Source of the DNA: Streptomyces sp. WM4235
GTDB lineage: Bacteria; Actinomycetota; Actinomycetes; Streptomycetales; Streptomycetaceae
NCBI RefSeq assembly: GCF_001279725.1
Contig: NZ_LGDE01000441.1
Coordinates: 1-43,200, forward strand
DNA length: 43,200 nucleotides
Reading direction: 5' to 3'
Shown here in pieces: positions 8,273-16,130 of the stretch. The position numbers and the translations under genes were made by a program. Position 1 is the stretch's first letter. Every line of letters begins with the position of its first letter. The notes beneath the pieces are model-generated. The model ran no database searches, was not told where the DNA came from, and saw nothing but the letters and a program-made list of their open reading frames with translations.

Positions 8273-9544
8273 CTACTCGGTGGAGGGCAGGACACGAATC
8301 AGCGCGCCGTCCTTCGAGTAGTAGGAGTACTCGCCGAGCGGAACGCCGCAGTCGCTCCGCTCATCGGTGTAGGAGATCTGCTTGCCGGTGCGCGGGTCGA
8401 TGACCACCAACTGACCGTTCGCCACGACGGCGACGCCCGCTGCGTTCGCCGCGCACACGTCGATGCCGGGGAGGTTCCACAGCTTCTTCCCGTCGGCCAT
8501 CGAGACGCCGAGGTCCTTCTGGACCTCGGGAGCGACTTCCTGCTTGACGGCCGCCAGGTCGGGGATCACCACGACACCGGCCTTCTCGACGAGCGTGACC
8601 TTGCGACTGGCCGGCCCGGTGTACGAAGTCCCCGTGATCTCCCAGTTCACCTTTCCGGTGGTCAGCGACCGTGACTGCAGCGCATAGGAGATCGGGTCGC
8701 CGGAGATGCGGCGGGCAAGGAACAGAGTGGATCCGTCGGACGAGGTGGCGAAGTCACCCGGTACATCGGAGAGGGAGCCGATGATGTCGTGGTCCGGGAA
8801 GGAGAACAGTTCTCGTCCGGTCGCCGGGTCGGTGACCGGTACCGAGTCCATTCCGTTCAGACAGTTGGCGCACACCCCGTCATACACCAGGACGGTGTTT
8901 CCCACGGCGCGGGGGCGAATGCCGTATCCGAGCGCTCGCGAGGTGCCGTCGGTGAGGCTGATGACCCATTCGCCGTAGGTCAGCCACTTCTCGTTCTTGG
9001 TCGCCGTGGCCTCTTGCGCGTACTGGCAGCCGGCGAATTCGTCCGTATCGGCGACCAGCGGTTTGCGCCACCGTTCTTTGTACGTCTTGGTGTCGGTGGC
9101 GACGATCGACAGCGACCTGCTCGCCGGTTCCAGCCCGGCCGCCGGCTTGTCCGTGACCTGGGCCCAGATCAGCGAGCCCGCATCGGGCGACGAGCCGATG
9201 ACATCGAGGACGCAGCCACCTGCGAACCCCGCGATGCCCGACCGTGCGACCTCTTTCCCGTTCGCCGCATGGGTGACCACGCCGGCCTTGCCGACCGACA
9301 CGAAGAAATCGCGGCCCGCATACGTTTTGTCGATGTCTTCGAGCGTGGCGGATTTCGTGAAGAGCGCTTCGCCTTTCGAGCCCGGATTACCCGATTCCCC
9401 GGGGCGCGCGGACGAGCCCGGAGGTGTCGCCGAAGGGGAGGAATTCGGAGAAGGGGGATTGTTGGTCCCTTCTCCCTGAGAGCCACAAGAAATCACCAGA
9501 AAGAGTACTGCCGCAGCGGCAGGAAGAAATCTTTTGTGTGCCAC
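8273..9544 (-). CDS. Lipoprotein with PQQ-like beta-propeller repeats
   Basis: A 423-residue exported protein. The N-terminus MAHKRFLPAAAAVLFLVISC is a lipoprotein signal with lipidated Cys20. It is followed by a ~40-residue low-complexity Ser/Pro/Gly linker. The rest reads like PQQ/WD-type propeller blades, for example GKEVARSGIAGFAGGCVLDV, SLSIVATDTKTYKERWRKPLV, DPATGRELFSFPD, TTGKVNWEITG, ADGKKLWNLPG and GQLVVIDPRTGKQISY. It should sit on the outer face of the membrane and bind a ligand or partner rather than catalyse. The start codon is GTG at 9544, with no Shine-Dalgarno; a TAGTGT hexamer on the minus strand just upstream hints at a leaderless mRNA. It converges on the TIR pair. GC at third positions is somewhat lower than in neighbours. 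Confidence 0.75.
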   Translation of the reverse strand: MAHKRFLPAAAAVLFLVISCGSQGEGTNNPPSPNSSPSATPPGSSARPGESGNPGSKGEALFTKSATLEDIDKTYAGRDFFVSVGKAGVVTHAANGKEVARSGIAGFAGGCVLDVIGSSPDAGSLIWAQVTDKPAAGLEPASRSLSIVATDTKTYKERWRKPLVADTDEFAGCQYAQEATATKNEKWLTYGEWVISLTDGTSRALGYGIRPRAVGNTVLVYDGVCANCLNGMDSVPVTDPATGRELFSFPDHDIIGSLSDVPGDFATSSDGSTLFLARRISGDPISYALQSRSLTTGKVNWEITGTSYTGPASRKVTLVEKAGVVVIPDLAAVKQEVAPEVQKDLGVSMADGKKLWNLPGIDVCAANAAGVAVVANGQLVVIDPRTGKQISYTDERSDCGVPLGEYSYYSKDGALIRVLPSTE

Positions 9545-9629
9545 TTTTTTACACTAGCAGCGCGATCCGGCGGATGGCCGGGAAGTTCCGAAACGGGCGA
9601 CTCCTCGCGGGGACCTCGCTATCGGGGCC

Positions 9630-9654
9630 ACCCCTCTCGGGCTCGGAGAGGGGT
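9630..9654 (-). terminator. Hairpin terminator downstream of nadE
   Basis: A perfect 9-bp stem (9630-9638 with 9646-9654) with a 7-base loop lies 80 bases beyond the nadE stop and before the lipoprotein gene on the same strand. Confidence 0.6.
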
Positions 9655-9733
9655 CGCTCGTCGAAAGTCCGTGTGGCCTACATCAGGCACCAGGATCTCG
9701 GGCACGGATCCCCCCGGCCGCACCTCCCGCCGG

Positions 9734-11488
9734 CTACGTCCGCTCGCGCCAGCCGTTCGTGATCGGCAGTCGGCGGTCCTTGCCGAAGCCCTTCGCGGAG
9801 ATCTTGGTACCCGGCGGGTACTGGCGGCGCTTGTACTCCGCCGTGTCCACCATCCGCAGCGTCCTGGCGACCAGCTCGGCGTCGAAGCCCGCGGCGACGA
9901 TCGAGTCCAGGCCCTGGTCGCGGTCCACGTACATCGCCAGGATCGAGTCGAGCACCGGATAGTCCGGCAGCGAGTCCGTGTCGACCTGGCCCGGGCGCAA
10001 CTCGGCGCTCGGCGGCTTCACGATCGAGTTCTCCGGGATCGGCGGGGTCTCCCCCCGCTCGGCGGCGGCCCGGTTGCGGTACCGCGCGAGGCGGAAGACA
10101 TCGGACTTGTAGACGTCCTTGATCGGTCCGTAGGCCCCGACCGAGTCGCCGTACAGGGTGGAGTAGCCGACGGCCAGCTCCGACTTGTTGCCCGGGGCCA
10201 GCACGATGTGGCCCTCCTGGTTGGAGAGCGCCATCAGCAGCGTGCCGCGCAGGCGAGACTGGAGGTTCTCCTCGGCCAGGCCGGTCAGTCCCAGGGACCC
10301 CATGTAGGCGTCGAACATCGGCTCGATGGAAACCGTCCGGAAGCTCAGGCCGGTCCGTTCGGCCAGGTCGGCCGCATCGCCCCTGGAGTGGTCCGAGGAG
10401 TACTTGGAGGGCATCGACACGCCGTACACGTTCTGCGCGCCGATCGCGTCGCAGGCGACGGCGGCCACGAGCGCCGAGTCGATACCGCCCGAGAGCCCGA
10501 TCAGGACCGAGCGGAACCCGTTCTTCAGGACGTACGCGCGCAGTCCCACGACCAGCGCGTCGTAGACCTCCTCGTCGTCGTCGAGGCGGTCGGCGTAGCC
10601 GCCGGGCACGACCGGCTCGTACGTCTCCACCGGCTCCTCGGAGAGGATCACGCGGTCGATCCGCAGCCCGTCGTCGACGACGCCCTCGGGGGCGTCGGCG
10701 CGGGCGGCCGGCAGGTCCAGGTCGACCAGCACGCAGCCCTCCGAGAACTGCGGGGCGCGGGCGACGACCTCGCCGTCGGCATCCACGACGATGGAGTCGC
10801 CGTCGAAGACCAGCTCGTCCTGGCCGCCGATCATCGCCAGGTAGGCGAGGGTGCAGCCGGCCTCCCGGGCTCGCCTGCGGACCAGTTCGAGGCGTTGGTC
10901 GTCCTTGTCGCGCTCGTAGGGGGAGGCGTTGATCGACACCAGCAGGCCGGCCGCGGCGGAGCGGGTGGCGGGGACCCGGCCGCCGTCCTGCCAGAGGTCC
11001 TCGCAGATCGCCAGGGCCACGTCCACGCCCCGTACCCGGATCACCGGCTGGGTGTCGCCCGGCACGAAGTACCGGAACTCGTCGAACACCCCGTAGTTGG
11101 GCAGGTGGTGCTTGGCGAAGCGGAGGACGACCCGCCCCCCGTACAGCACGGCGGCGGCGTTCTCCGGGGAACCCGCGGGACGGCCGAGCCGGGGAGTGGC
11201 CTTCTCCGTGCGGTCCAGGTACCCGACGATCACCGGCAGCTCGCCGAGGCCCTCGGCGGCCAGCCGCTCGGCGAGTTCGCTCAGCGCCGTGCGGGAGGCT
11301 TCGACGAAGGAGCCGCGCAGGGCGAGGTCCTCGACGGGGTACCCGGTGAGCATCATCTCCGGGAACGCCACCAAGTGGGCCCCCTGCTCCGCGGAGTGCC
11401 GCGTCCAGTGGACGACGGAGTCGGCGTTCGCGGTGATCTCGCCGACGTGCGAGTCGATCTGATTCAGGGCCAGGCGAAGTTGAGGCAC
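9734..11488 (-). CDS. nadE: Glutamine-dependent NAD+ synthetase
   Basis: NadE catalyses ATP- and glutamine-dependent amidation of nicotinic acid adenine dinucleotide to NAD+, the last step of NAD synthesis. The 584-residue protein has an N-terminal nitrilase-type glutaminase domain (1-~270) with the triad Glu44 (FPEMMLTGYP), Lys126 (FAKHHLPNYG) and Cys162 (AICEDLW). The C-terminal synthetase domain carries the ATP-pyrophosphatase P-loop SGGIDS at 333-338 and the downstream SLSNQEG-, GNKSELAVGY- and KDVYKSDVF-type motifs. It starts with GTG; a TACACT hexamer ends seven bases upstream and no Shine-Dalgarno is seen, which suggests leaderless translation. Length and motifs match the two-domain actinobacterial type, so free ammonia is not needed. 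Confidence 0.97.
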   Translation of the reverse strand: MPQLRLALNQIDSHVGEITANADSVVHWTRHSAEQGAHLVAFPEMMLTGYPVEDLALRGSFVEASRTALSELAERLAAEGLGELPVIVGYLDRTEKATPRLGRPAGSPENAAAVLYGGRVVLRFAKHHLPNYGVFDEFRYFVPGDTQPVIRVRGVDVALAICEDLWQDGGRVPATRSAAAGLLVSINASPYERDKDDQRLELVRRRAREAGCTLAYLAMIGGQDELVFDGDSIVVDADGEVVARAPQFSEGCVLVDLDLPAARADAPEGVVDDGLRIDRVILSEEPVETYEPVVPGGYADRLDDDEEVYDALVVGLRAYVLKNGFRSVLIGLSGGIDSALVAAVACDAIGAQNVYGVSMPSKYSSDHSRGDAADLAERTGLSFRTVSIEPMFDAYMGSLGLTGLAEENLQSRLRGTLLMALSNQEGHIVLAPGNKSELAVGYSTLYGDSVGAYGPIKDVYKSDVFRLARYRNRAAAERGETPPIPENSIVKPPSAELRPGQVDTDSLPDYPVLDSILAMYVDRDQGLDSIVAAGFDAELVARTLRMVDTAEYKRRQYPPGTKISAKGFGKDRRLPITNGWRERT

Positions 11489-11494
11489 GGGCCC

Positions 11495-11500
11495 AGTGTA
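11495..11500 (-). promoter_or_regulatory. Putative -10 element giving a leaderless nadE transcript
   Basis: Read on the minus strand the hexamer is TACACT (TANNNT class), with only six bases between it and the GTG start. That places +1 on or near the start codon. No clear -35. Confidence 0.4.
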
Positions 11501-11558
11501 ATCGTCTTTCTGACGCGATGTCCTGGAGCCCGGCCCCTTTTCCGTTCCCGGAGGCGGG

Positions 11559-12827
11559 TCAGCCGATCGGCCCGGCGAACTTCACGGGGTCGAGCAGCAA
11601 TCCGGGGGAGATCTCCGCGCGGATGGTCTTGGCGCCCTTCGGCACCTCGTAGGCGGAGCTCCCGGTGGCGGTCGCGCCCGGCGCCACGGTCCCCGAGATC
11701 GCCTTGGGCATGTGCCCGTCGAAGACGGACTCGGCGGCGCGTCCCCGCTCGTCCGTGACGTCGGGCTGGACGTAGAGCACCGTGACGGGCTTCTTCGACG
11801 TGTTGGTGATCGTGATGTCGAACTTCACCGCGTTGCCGAGGTCCGCGAAGCGGTTCTCGGAGACGTACTCGACGGGCGCGGACAGGGACACCTTCAGGCC
11901 GTTCGCGTACGTGTGGCTCTCGCCGAAGGCCAGCGGGGTGCTGAACCCCGGGCCGGTGGTCGGCTCGTCGCCGGGCAGGTCGTACGGGGAGGAGAAGGAC
12001 GGCGTGGGGTACGGCATGTCCCACGAGCGGCTCGGCCGGCTGTCCACGGCCTTGTCGACCTCGTTGGCGACCTTGACGGTGAAGTAGAAGCCGCCGGCCG
12101 AGGCGATCAGGCTGAGCACGCCGAGGATCGTGCCCCACACGGACATCGCCTTGCGCGGGGCGCCCCGGGAGGCGCTCACCAGGGCCGCGATGCCGAGGCC
12201 GAGGCCGGCCAGGCCGATGAGCGTGCCGATCCAGAAGAAGAACGGGGTGAGTGCCACGAGGACGGCGATCAGGCCGAGTACCAGCGAGGCGATGGCCAGA
12301 CCGTTGGTCTTCTCCTGGGCGACCCCGGGGTATCCGGGGTAGCCCGGATACCCCGGAGGGATCCCGTATCCGGGCGGACCCGCGTATCCGCCGGACCCGG
12401 CGGGCGGCGGCCCGGCGAAGCCCTGGTCGGCGGGCGCGCTCCAGGGGTCGGCGGGGTCGGCGGGGGCCTGCGGCCCGGGCGCGGGGGCGCCGAAGGCGCC
12501 GGCCGGCGGGCCGGGAGTGAGCGGCGCGAAGCCCGACGGCGCCGGCGGGGCGGTGACCGGAGGAACGGTGACCGGAGGAACGGTCGGGGCGGGCGCCGGC
12601 GGGGCGTCGACGGGCTCAGGCGCCGGGGCATCGGCGGGCGTGGGCCCCTTCGCGAGGGACGGGCCCGGTGTGGGTGCGGGCGTGGGTTCCTTCGTGAGGG
12701 ACGGGCCCGGTGTGGAGGTCGTGCTCGACGGCGGGCCCGGTGCGGGTGCCGCCTCGGGTATGGGCGTCCCCGCGGGCTCCGTCGGCGGACCGGTCGGGCT
12801 GCTGGGCGGGTTCGGGGGCGTGCTCAT
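11559..12827 (-). CDS. Proline-rich DUF4190-type membrane protein with extracellular DUF4352-like domain
   Basis: A 422-residue protein of unknown function. Residues 1-~175 are disordered and Pro/Ala/Gly-rich, with internal repeats (two TPGPSL-K-PTPA units, two VPPVT units, and GYPGYPGYPG). A hydrophobic block follows: GLAIASLVLGLIAVLVALTPFFFW, LIGLAGLGLGIAALVSA and WGTILGVLSLIASAGGFYF. This is the DUF4190 arrangement. The C-terminal ~150 residues (ESHTYANGLKVSLSAPVEYV..., VKFDITITNTSKKPVTVLYVQPDVT) look like the Ig-like DUF4352 domain, probably outside the membrane. I chose the ATG at 12827 because it opens the typical MSTPPNPP start and has AAGGA 11 bases upstream; an open frame continues further 5' without family resemblance. 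Confidence 0.75.
   Translation of the reverse strand: MSTPPNPPSSPTGPPTEPAGTPIPEAAPAPGPPSSTTSTPGPSLTKEPTPAPTPGPSLAKGPTPADAPAPEPVDAPPAPAPTVPPVTVPPVTAPPAPSGFAPLTPGPPAGAFGAPAPGPQAPADPADPWSAPADQGFAGPPPAGSGGYAGPPGYGIPPGYPGYPGYPGVAQEKTNGLAIASLVLGLIAVLVALTPFFFWIGTLIGLAGLGLGIAALVSASRGAPRKAMSVWGTILGVLSLIASAGGFYFTVKVANEVDKAVDSRPSRSWDMPYPTPSFSSPYDLPGDEPTTGPGFSTPLAFGESHTYANGLKVSLSAPVEYVSENRFADLGNAVKFDITITNTSKKPVTVLYVQPDVTDERGRAAESVFDGHMPKAISGTVAPGATATGSSAYEVPKGAKTIRAEISPGLLLDPVKFAGPIG
12551..12580. repeat. 15-bp tandem duplication in the Pro-rich coding region
   Basis: Two identical 15-base units in tandem, encoding the duplicated VPPVT. A second imperfect tandem repeat with a 42-base period lies at about 12639-12716 and encodes the two PGPSL blocks. 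Both point to replication slippage shaping the linker length. Confidence 0.8.
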
Positions 12828-12996
12828 GCCTGGGGGCGTCCTTCGGGGCGTGGCGGCGATGACCCCCCACCCTGCCACGGGCCCCGACCCCCTCCAACCC
12901 GATTCCGTCTCCCGGCTGGCGGGCCGGGAGACGGAACGACGGTCACCCGAGGGGCTCTTGCCCGATCCCGCCTCCCGGACCCCCGCGAAGGGGCCG

Positions 12997-13059
12997 CCTG
13001 GGCCCTGTCGTCGAAGTCTCGCCTGGCCTACCGGCGCCACTTTGACGACAGGACCTAGC
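12997..13059. repeat. Long imperfect palindrome (terminator or MITE-like element)
   Basis: Arms of about 20 bases (12997-13016 and 13040-13059) pair with only a few wobbles or mismatches; the inner 13 bp (CCTGTCGTCGAAG against CTTTGACGACAGG) has one G-T pair. The loop folds again through CGCC/GGCG. The right arm runs into the stop codon of the multicopper oxidase gene. It can act as that gene's terminator, but the arms also look like terminal inverted repeats of a small insertion element. Confidence 0.65.
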
Positions 13060-14665
13060 GGCGGTAGCCGAGCACCGTCATCATCCCGGCCTCCGCGTGG
13101 TACACGTTGTGGCAGTGCACCATCCACAGACCGGGGTTGTCGGCGTCGAACTCCGCCGTGAGGGTCCCGTTCGGCAGGATGACCGCGGTGTCCTTGCGGG
13201 CCCCGCCCGCCCCCGCGCCGAGGGCGAAGGTGTGCCCGTGCAGATGCAGCGGGTGCCACATCGTCGTGGAGTTGGTGAACTCCAGCCGGACCCGTTCGCC
13301 CGCCTTCACGGGATGCCGTCGGTCCGGCGCGTACGGCTTGCCGTCGAAGGCCCAGTCGTACGCCGCCATGCCGCCCGTGAGCCGGATCCTGATCGTGCGG
13401 TCCGCCGCCCGGGAGGCCGGTACGGCCGGTTCGGCGGCCCGCAGCGCGTCCGCCGTCAACGGCCGACCGGCCAGTTCCGCGGGCCGGGTCGCGGCGGTCG
13501 GCGGCGCCCCCGCGCCGGTGCGGAGCACCGCGAGCGCCGAGGCGTCGGCGCCCTTGCCCTCGGCGAGCGCGGTCAGCGGGAAGACCCCGTCACCGGCGGT
13601 GACCAGGACGTCGTACCGCTCGCCCATGCCCAACAGCAGCGAGCGGGCCTTGGCGTGCTCCACCGGGAAGCCGTCGGTGTGGGTGACCGTCAGTTCGTGC
13701 CCGCCGAGGGCGATCCGGTAGGCCGTGTCCCCGCCCGCGTTGACGATCCGCAGCCGGATCCGGTCCCCGGGCCGGGCCGTGAAGACCGACGGGTCCTGCG
13801 CCACCCGGCCGTTGACCAGGTGGTACGGGTACGCGACGTCGCCCGCGTCCTTGCCGAGGACGTCGCTGTCCCCGCCCATCAGGACCCGGGACGGGCCGGC
13901 ACCGGCGTCGGGGGTCGGCATCGGGGCGGAGCCGTGTCCGGCGTGACCGCCCGCGCCGGCGCCGCCGCCCATGCCCTTGCGGAGTTCGGCGAGGACACCG
14001 TCCGGGGTCGACCCGTCCACACCGTCGAGCCAGTCGTCCAGGACGACCACCCACTCCTTGTCGTACGCGAGGGGCTCCCGGGGGTCCTCGACGATCAACG
14101 GGGCGTACAGGCCGCGGTCCTGCTGGACCCCCGAGTGCGGGTGGAACCAGTACGTCCCCGGGTGCGGGACGGCGAACTCGTACCGGAACGAGCCGCCCGG
14201 GACGATGTCCCGCTGCGTCAGCCCCGGGACCCCGTCCATGTCGTTGCGCAGGGCCAGACCGTGCCAGTGCAGGGACGTGGCCCGGGGGAGGTTGTTGGCC
14301 AGGGTCAGGGCGAGGGTGCCGCCCGCGGTGACCCGGACCTCCTGACCCGGCAGCCGGTCGCCGTACGCCCAGGAGCGCACGGTGCGCCCGCCGCCCAGAT
14401 CGAGCGTGGTGGCGGTGGCGGTGACGCGGACCTCGGTGCGCGGTCCGGCCGCCGACCGGGCCGCCTCCGCGGCCCGGACCTCCGGGCCGGCCGGGTCGAC
14501 GTAGCCGTCGGGGGAGCCGGCGGAGGCGCCGCCGGGGTTGGTCGCGTCGTGGTTCATGGAGCCGTGGTCCGTGGCCGGGCCGCCGGAGCAGGCGGCGAGC
14601 AGTCCCGAGCCGGCGACGGCGAGTCCGGTGCCGAGCACGGCACGGCGGGTGGGGAGAGAACGCAT
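13055..14665 (-). CDS. Multicopper oxidase, exported lipoprotein
   Basis: A 536-residue CueO/laccase-type oxidase that couples one-electron substrate oxidation (possibly Cu(I) to Cu(II)) to reduction of O2 to water outside the membrane. The N-terminus has a twin-arginine motif (TRRAVLG, Arg7-Arg8) and a lipobox LAAC with Cys26, fitting Tat export and lipid anchoring. The four copper-ligand motifs are intact: HWHG 133-136, HPHS 175-178, HPLHLHGH 471-478 and HCHNVYHAEAGM 517-528, with Cys518 for type 1 copper. Met/His-rich loops (SMNH near 36-39; GHAGHGSAPMP in the middle) suggest extra copper binding. A GAGGT lies six bases before the ATG. It follows a small His-rich membrane protein gene on the same strand, behind a CsoR-like operator, so copper tolerance is the likely role. 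Confidence 0.93.
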   Translation of the reverse strand: MRSLPTRRAVLGTGLAVAGSGLLAACSGGPATDHGSMNHDATNPGGASAGSPDGYVDPAGPEVRAAEAARSAAGPRTEVRVTATATTLDLGGGRTVRSWAYGDRLPGQEVRVTAGGTLALTLANNLPRATSLHWHGLALRNDMDGVPGLTQRDIVPGGSFRYEFAVPHPGTYWFHPHSGVQQDRGLYAPLIVEDPREPLAYDKEWVVVLDDWLDGVDGSTPDGVLAELRKGMGGGAGAGGHAGHGSAPMPTPDAGAGPSRVLMGGDSDVLGKDAGDVAYPYHLVNGRVAQDPSVFTARPGDRIRLRIVNAGGDTAYRIALGGHELTVTHTDGFPVEHAKARSLLLGMGERYDVLVTAGDGVFPLTALAEGKGADASALAVLRTGAGAPPTAATRPAELAGRPLTADALRAAEPAVPASRAADRTIRIRLTGGMAAYDWAFDGKPYAPDRRHPVKAGERVRLEFTNSTTMWHPLHLHGHTFALGAGAGGARKDTAVILPNGTLTAEFDADNPGLWMVHCHNVYHAEAGMMTVLGYRR

Positions 14666-14761
14666 GGGTGTACCTCGCGGTGTGGCGATACGAGTGGATG
14701 GGCGCCGAGCGCCGCCGCCCCCACCGCCGTTCGGGCAGGCGGGGGCGCGGCTAGGCCCGCC

Positions 14762-15280
14762 CTATACGCGCAGTACCGCCAGCCGGAGCAGGAGTTCCCG
14801 GGGCGCCGGCGGATCCGGCCCCGCCGGGGCGCGGGCCGCCGCGCCGGGGCCGGCCTCCGGGCGCGCGGGGCGGCGCCGCGCCGAGCGGCCGAGTACGAGG
14901 AGCACCAGTCCGGCCAGGACGGCCAGGCACACGGACATCGGGTCCATGGCGGGTTCGGGCGCCGGCCCGGCCTGTGACCGCCCGGCCGCCGGAAGGTCCG
15001 AGGCGGTCGGAAGGTCCGAAGCGGTCGGGAGGTCCGAGGCCGTCGGGAGGTCCGAGGCCGTCGGGGCCCCCACCGCCGCCGCCGGGCCGGCGTGCGGCGA
15101 CCCGAGGTGATGCGCCACACCCGCGTCCACCCGGGCAACGGAGTGGCCGACGGTCGCGTCTTCCCCGGTGTGGGAATCGGCCGGATGGCCCCACGTGTGC
15201 ATCGTGACGATTCCCAGCAGCAGAACGGCGAGCAGCGGCAACCGGGGCCACCGGGCGGCTCGTCGGGCGCTGCGCGTCAT
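14762..15280 (-). CDS. Small His-rich membrane protein upstream of multicopper oxidase
   Basis: A 172-residue protein of unknown function. It has a basic start and a hydrophobic segment (PLLAVLLLGIVTMHTWG), then a His-rich stretch (GHPADSHTGED, AHHLGSPHAG) that could bind metal. Four near-perfect TASDLP repeats follow, then a second hydrophobic helix (VCLAVLAGLVLLVLG) and a basic Pro-rich tail. The layout resembles small actinobacterial proteins found beside copper genes (possibly the DUF6153 group; I am not certain). It lies 96 bases upstream of the oxidase gene, and a CsoR-like palindrome sits 12 bases before its ATG, so both genes are probably induced together by copper. Confidence 0.65.
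   Translation of the reverse strand: MTRSARRAARWPRLPLLAVLLLGIVTMHTWGHPADSHTGEDATVGHSVARVDAGVAHHLGSPHAGPAAAVGAPTASDLPTASDLPTASDLPTASDLPAAGRSQAGPAPEPAMDPMSVCLAVLAGLVLLVLGRSARRRPARPEAGPGAAARAPAGPDPPAPRELLLRLAVLRV
14991..15062. repeat. Four 18-bp tandem repeats encoding TASDLP
   Basis: Units start at 14991, 15009, 15027 and 15045; the last two are identical and the others differ at one to three positions. They keep the reading frame and encode four TASDLP copies on the minus strand. Confidence 0.9.
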
Positions 15281-15291
15281 GAGCGGAACCC

Positions 15292-15306
15292 TACCCGGGG
15301 TGGGTA
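15292..15306. promoter_or_regulatory. CsoR-like copper operator
   Basis: A palindrome TACCC-N5-GGGTA with a G-rich centre, 12 bases before the ATG of the His-rich protein gene. This is the general shape of operators bound by the copper-sensing repressor CsoR. The assignment rests on pattern and on the copper genes downstream; csoR itself is not in the window. Confidence 0.45.
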
Positions 15307-15323
15307 TCCGACCGTCGGACCGG

Positions 15324-15358
15324 CCTCGTACCGATGAGGACCTCGTACCCGATGAGGG
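15324..15358. repeat. 17/18-bp direct repeat in divergent promoter region
   Basis: CCTCGTACC(C)GATGAGG occurs twice back to back (15324-15340 and 15341-15358, one base longer), just upstream of the DUF998 gene's likely -10. It could be a pair of regulator sites or a recent slippage product. Confidence 0.5.
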
Positions 15359-15371
15359 CCCCGTACCTGCT

Positions 15372-15377
15372 TAGGAT
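15372..15377 (+). promoter_or_regulatory. Putative -10 box giving leaderless DUF998 mRNA
   Basis: TAGGAT lies ten bases before the ATG at 15388, putting +1 at or next to the start codon. No Shine-Dalgarno precedes this ATG. Confidence 0.45.
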
Positions 15378-15387
15378 CAGTCGCACC

Positions 15388-16089
15388 ATGTCCAGACAAG
15401 ACTCGTCCGTGCGGAGCGCCCTGCCGGTCGCCGTCCTCATCGGACTCGGCGCCACCGCCTACACCGCGTGGGTGCTCGAAGTCGTGCTCTCGACCGGCCT
15501 CAACCCCATCGAGACGTACGTCAGCGAACTCGCCGCACAGGACCAGCCCCTCGGCGGCCTCTTCCGCGCCACCGACTTCACCGCCGGCCTGCTCGTCTTC
15601 GCCGGGGGCCTGCTCGCCCTCCTGCGCCTCGCGTGGTACGCGGACTCCCGTCGGCCCTGGGCCGTCATCGGCTGGGTCGGCGTCACCCTCTTCGGCGCGG
15701 CCACCGCCGCCGACGCATGGCTGCCGCTGAGCTGCCAACCCACCGTGGACCCCGAATGCGCCGCCCGGGAGACCGCCGGACTGGTACCGGCCACCCATCA
15801 GGCGCACGCCGTCAGCAGCAGCCTCGCCATGACGGGCGCCCTCGTCGGGATCGTGGCCCTGACCGTCGCCGCCCGCCGGTACGACCGGCTCGCGCCGCTC
15901 GCCCGGTACGGGCCCGCGCTCGTCGCACTGGAACTGCTCGCCACCGCCTGGACCCTGACCGCCATCGCCATGTTCACCGCCGGCCGCGGCACGTGGGCGC
16001 TCGGAGCCGGCCAGCGGCTCCAGGTGCTGATCGTCGCGGTCTGGCTCGCCCTGCTGGCGTACTCCGTGCACAAGGAGCGCCGTACTTGA
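15388..16089 (+). CDS. DUF998-type six-helix membrane protein
   Basis: A 233-residue integral membrane protein of unknown function. Six hydrophobic helices are visible: LPVAVLIGLGATAYTAWVL, TDFTAGLLVFAGGLLALL, WAVIGWVGVTLFGAATA, SSSLAMTGALVGIVALTVA, YGPALVALELLATAWTL and LQVLIVAVWLALLAYS. The loop after the first helix, NPIETYVSELAAQDQPLGGLFRATD, matches the DUF998 pattern (a conserved xSELxA near the first extracellular loop). I start at MSRQDSS (15388) because the TAGGAT promoter makes upstream ATGs unlikely. A hydrolase gene follows with a possible four-base overlap through an in-frame TTG, so the two probably form an operon. Confidence 0.75.
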   Translation: MSRQDSSVRSALPVAVLIGLGATAYTAWVLEVVLSTGLNPIETYVSELAAQDQPLGGLFRATDFTAGLLVFAGGLLALLRLAWYADSRRPWAVIGWVGVTLFGAATAADAWLPLSCQPTVDPECAARETAGLVPATHQAHAVSSSLAMTGALVGIVALTVAARRYDRLAPLARYGPALVALELLATAWTLTAIAMFTAGRGTWALGAGQRLQVLIVAVWLALLAYSVHKERRT

Positions 16090-16130
16090 GCCCGACCCAC
16101 GAGGAGCGCCCGTACGTGAGCCCGTCCACG
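16072..16130 (+). repeat. Tandem duplication of a ribosome-binding site plus start codon
   Basis: Two ~30-base near-repeats, each carrying a purine-rich Shine-Dalgarno (AAGGAG or GAGGAG), a GCGCC(C)GTAC spacer, a start-like triplet (TTG at 16086, GTG at 16116) and then GAGCCCG. The TTG overlaps the DUF998 stop. Either could start the hydrolase. Confidence 0.7.

Noticed and set aside
8789..11758. 989-codon plus-strand open frame opposite the lipoprotein and nadE
   Set aside because: Antisense shadow of two well-supported genes, with no motifs and repetitive Arg/Gly/Val composition.
12639..12716. 42-base repeats considered as a regulatory iteron array or origin
   Set aside because: They lie within the coding frame and encode repeated Pro-rich peptide; no replication gene nearby.
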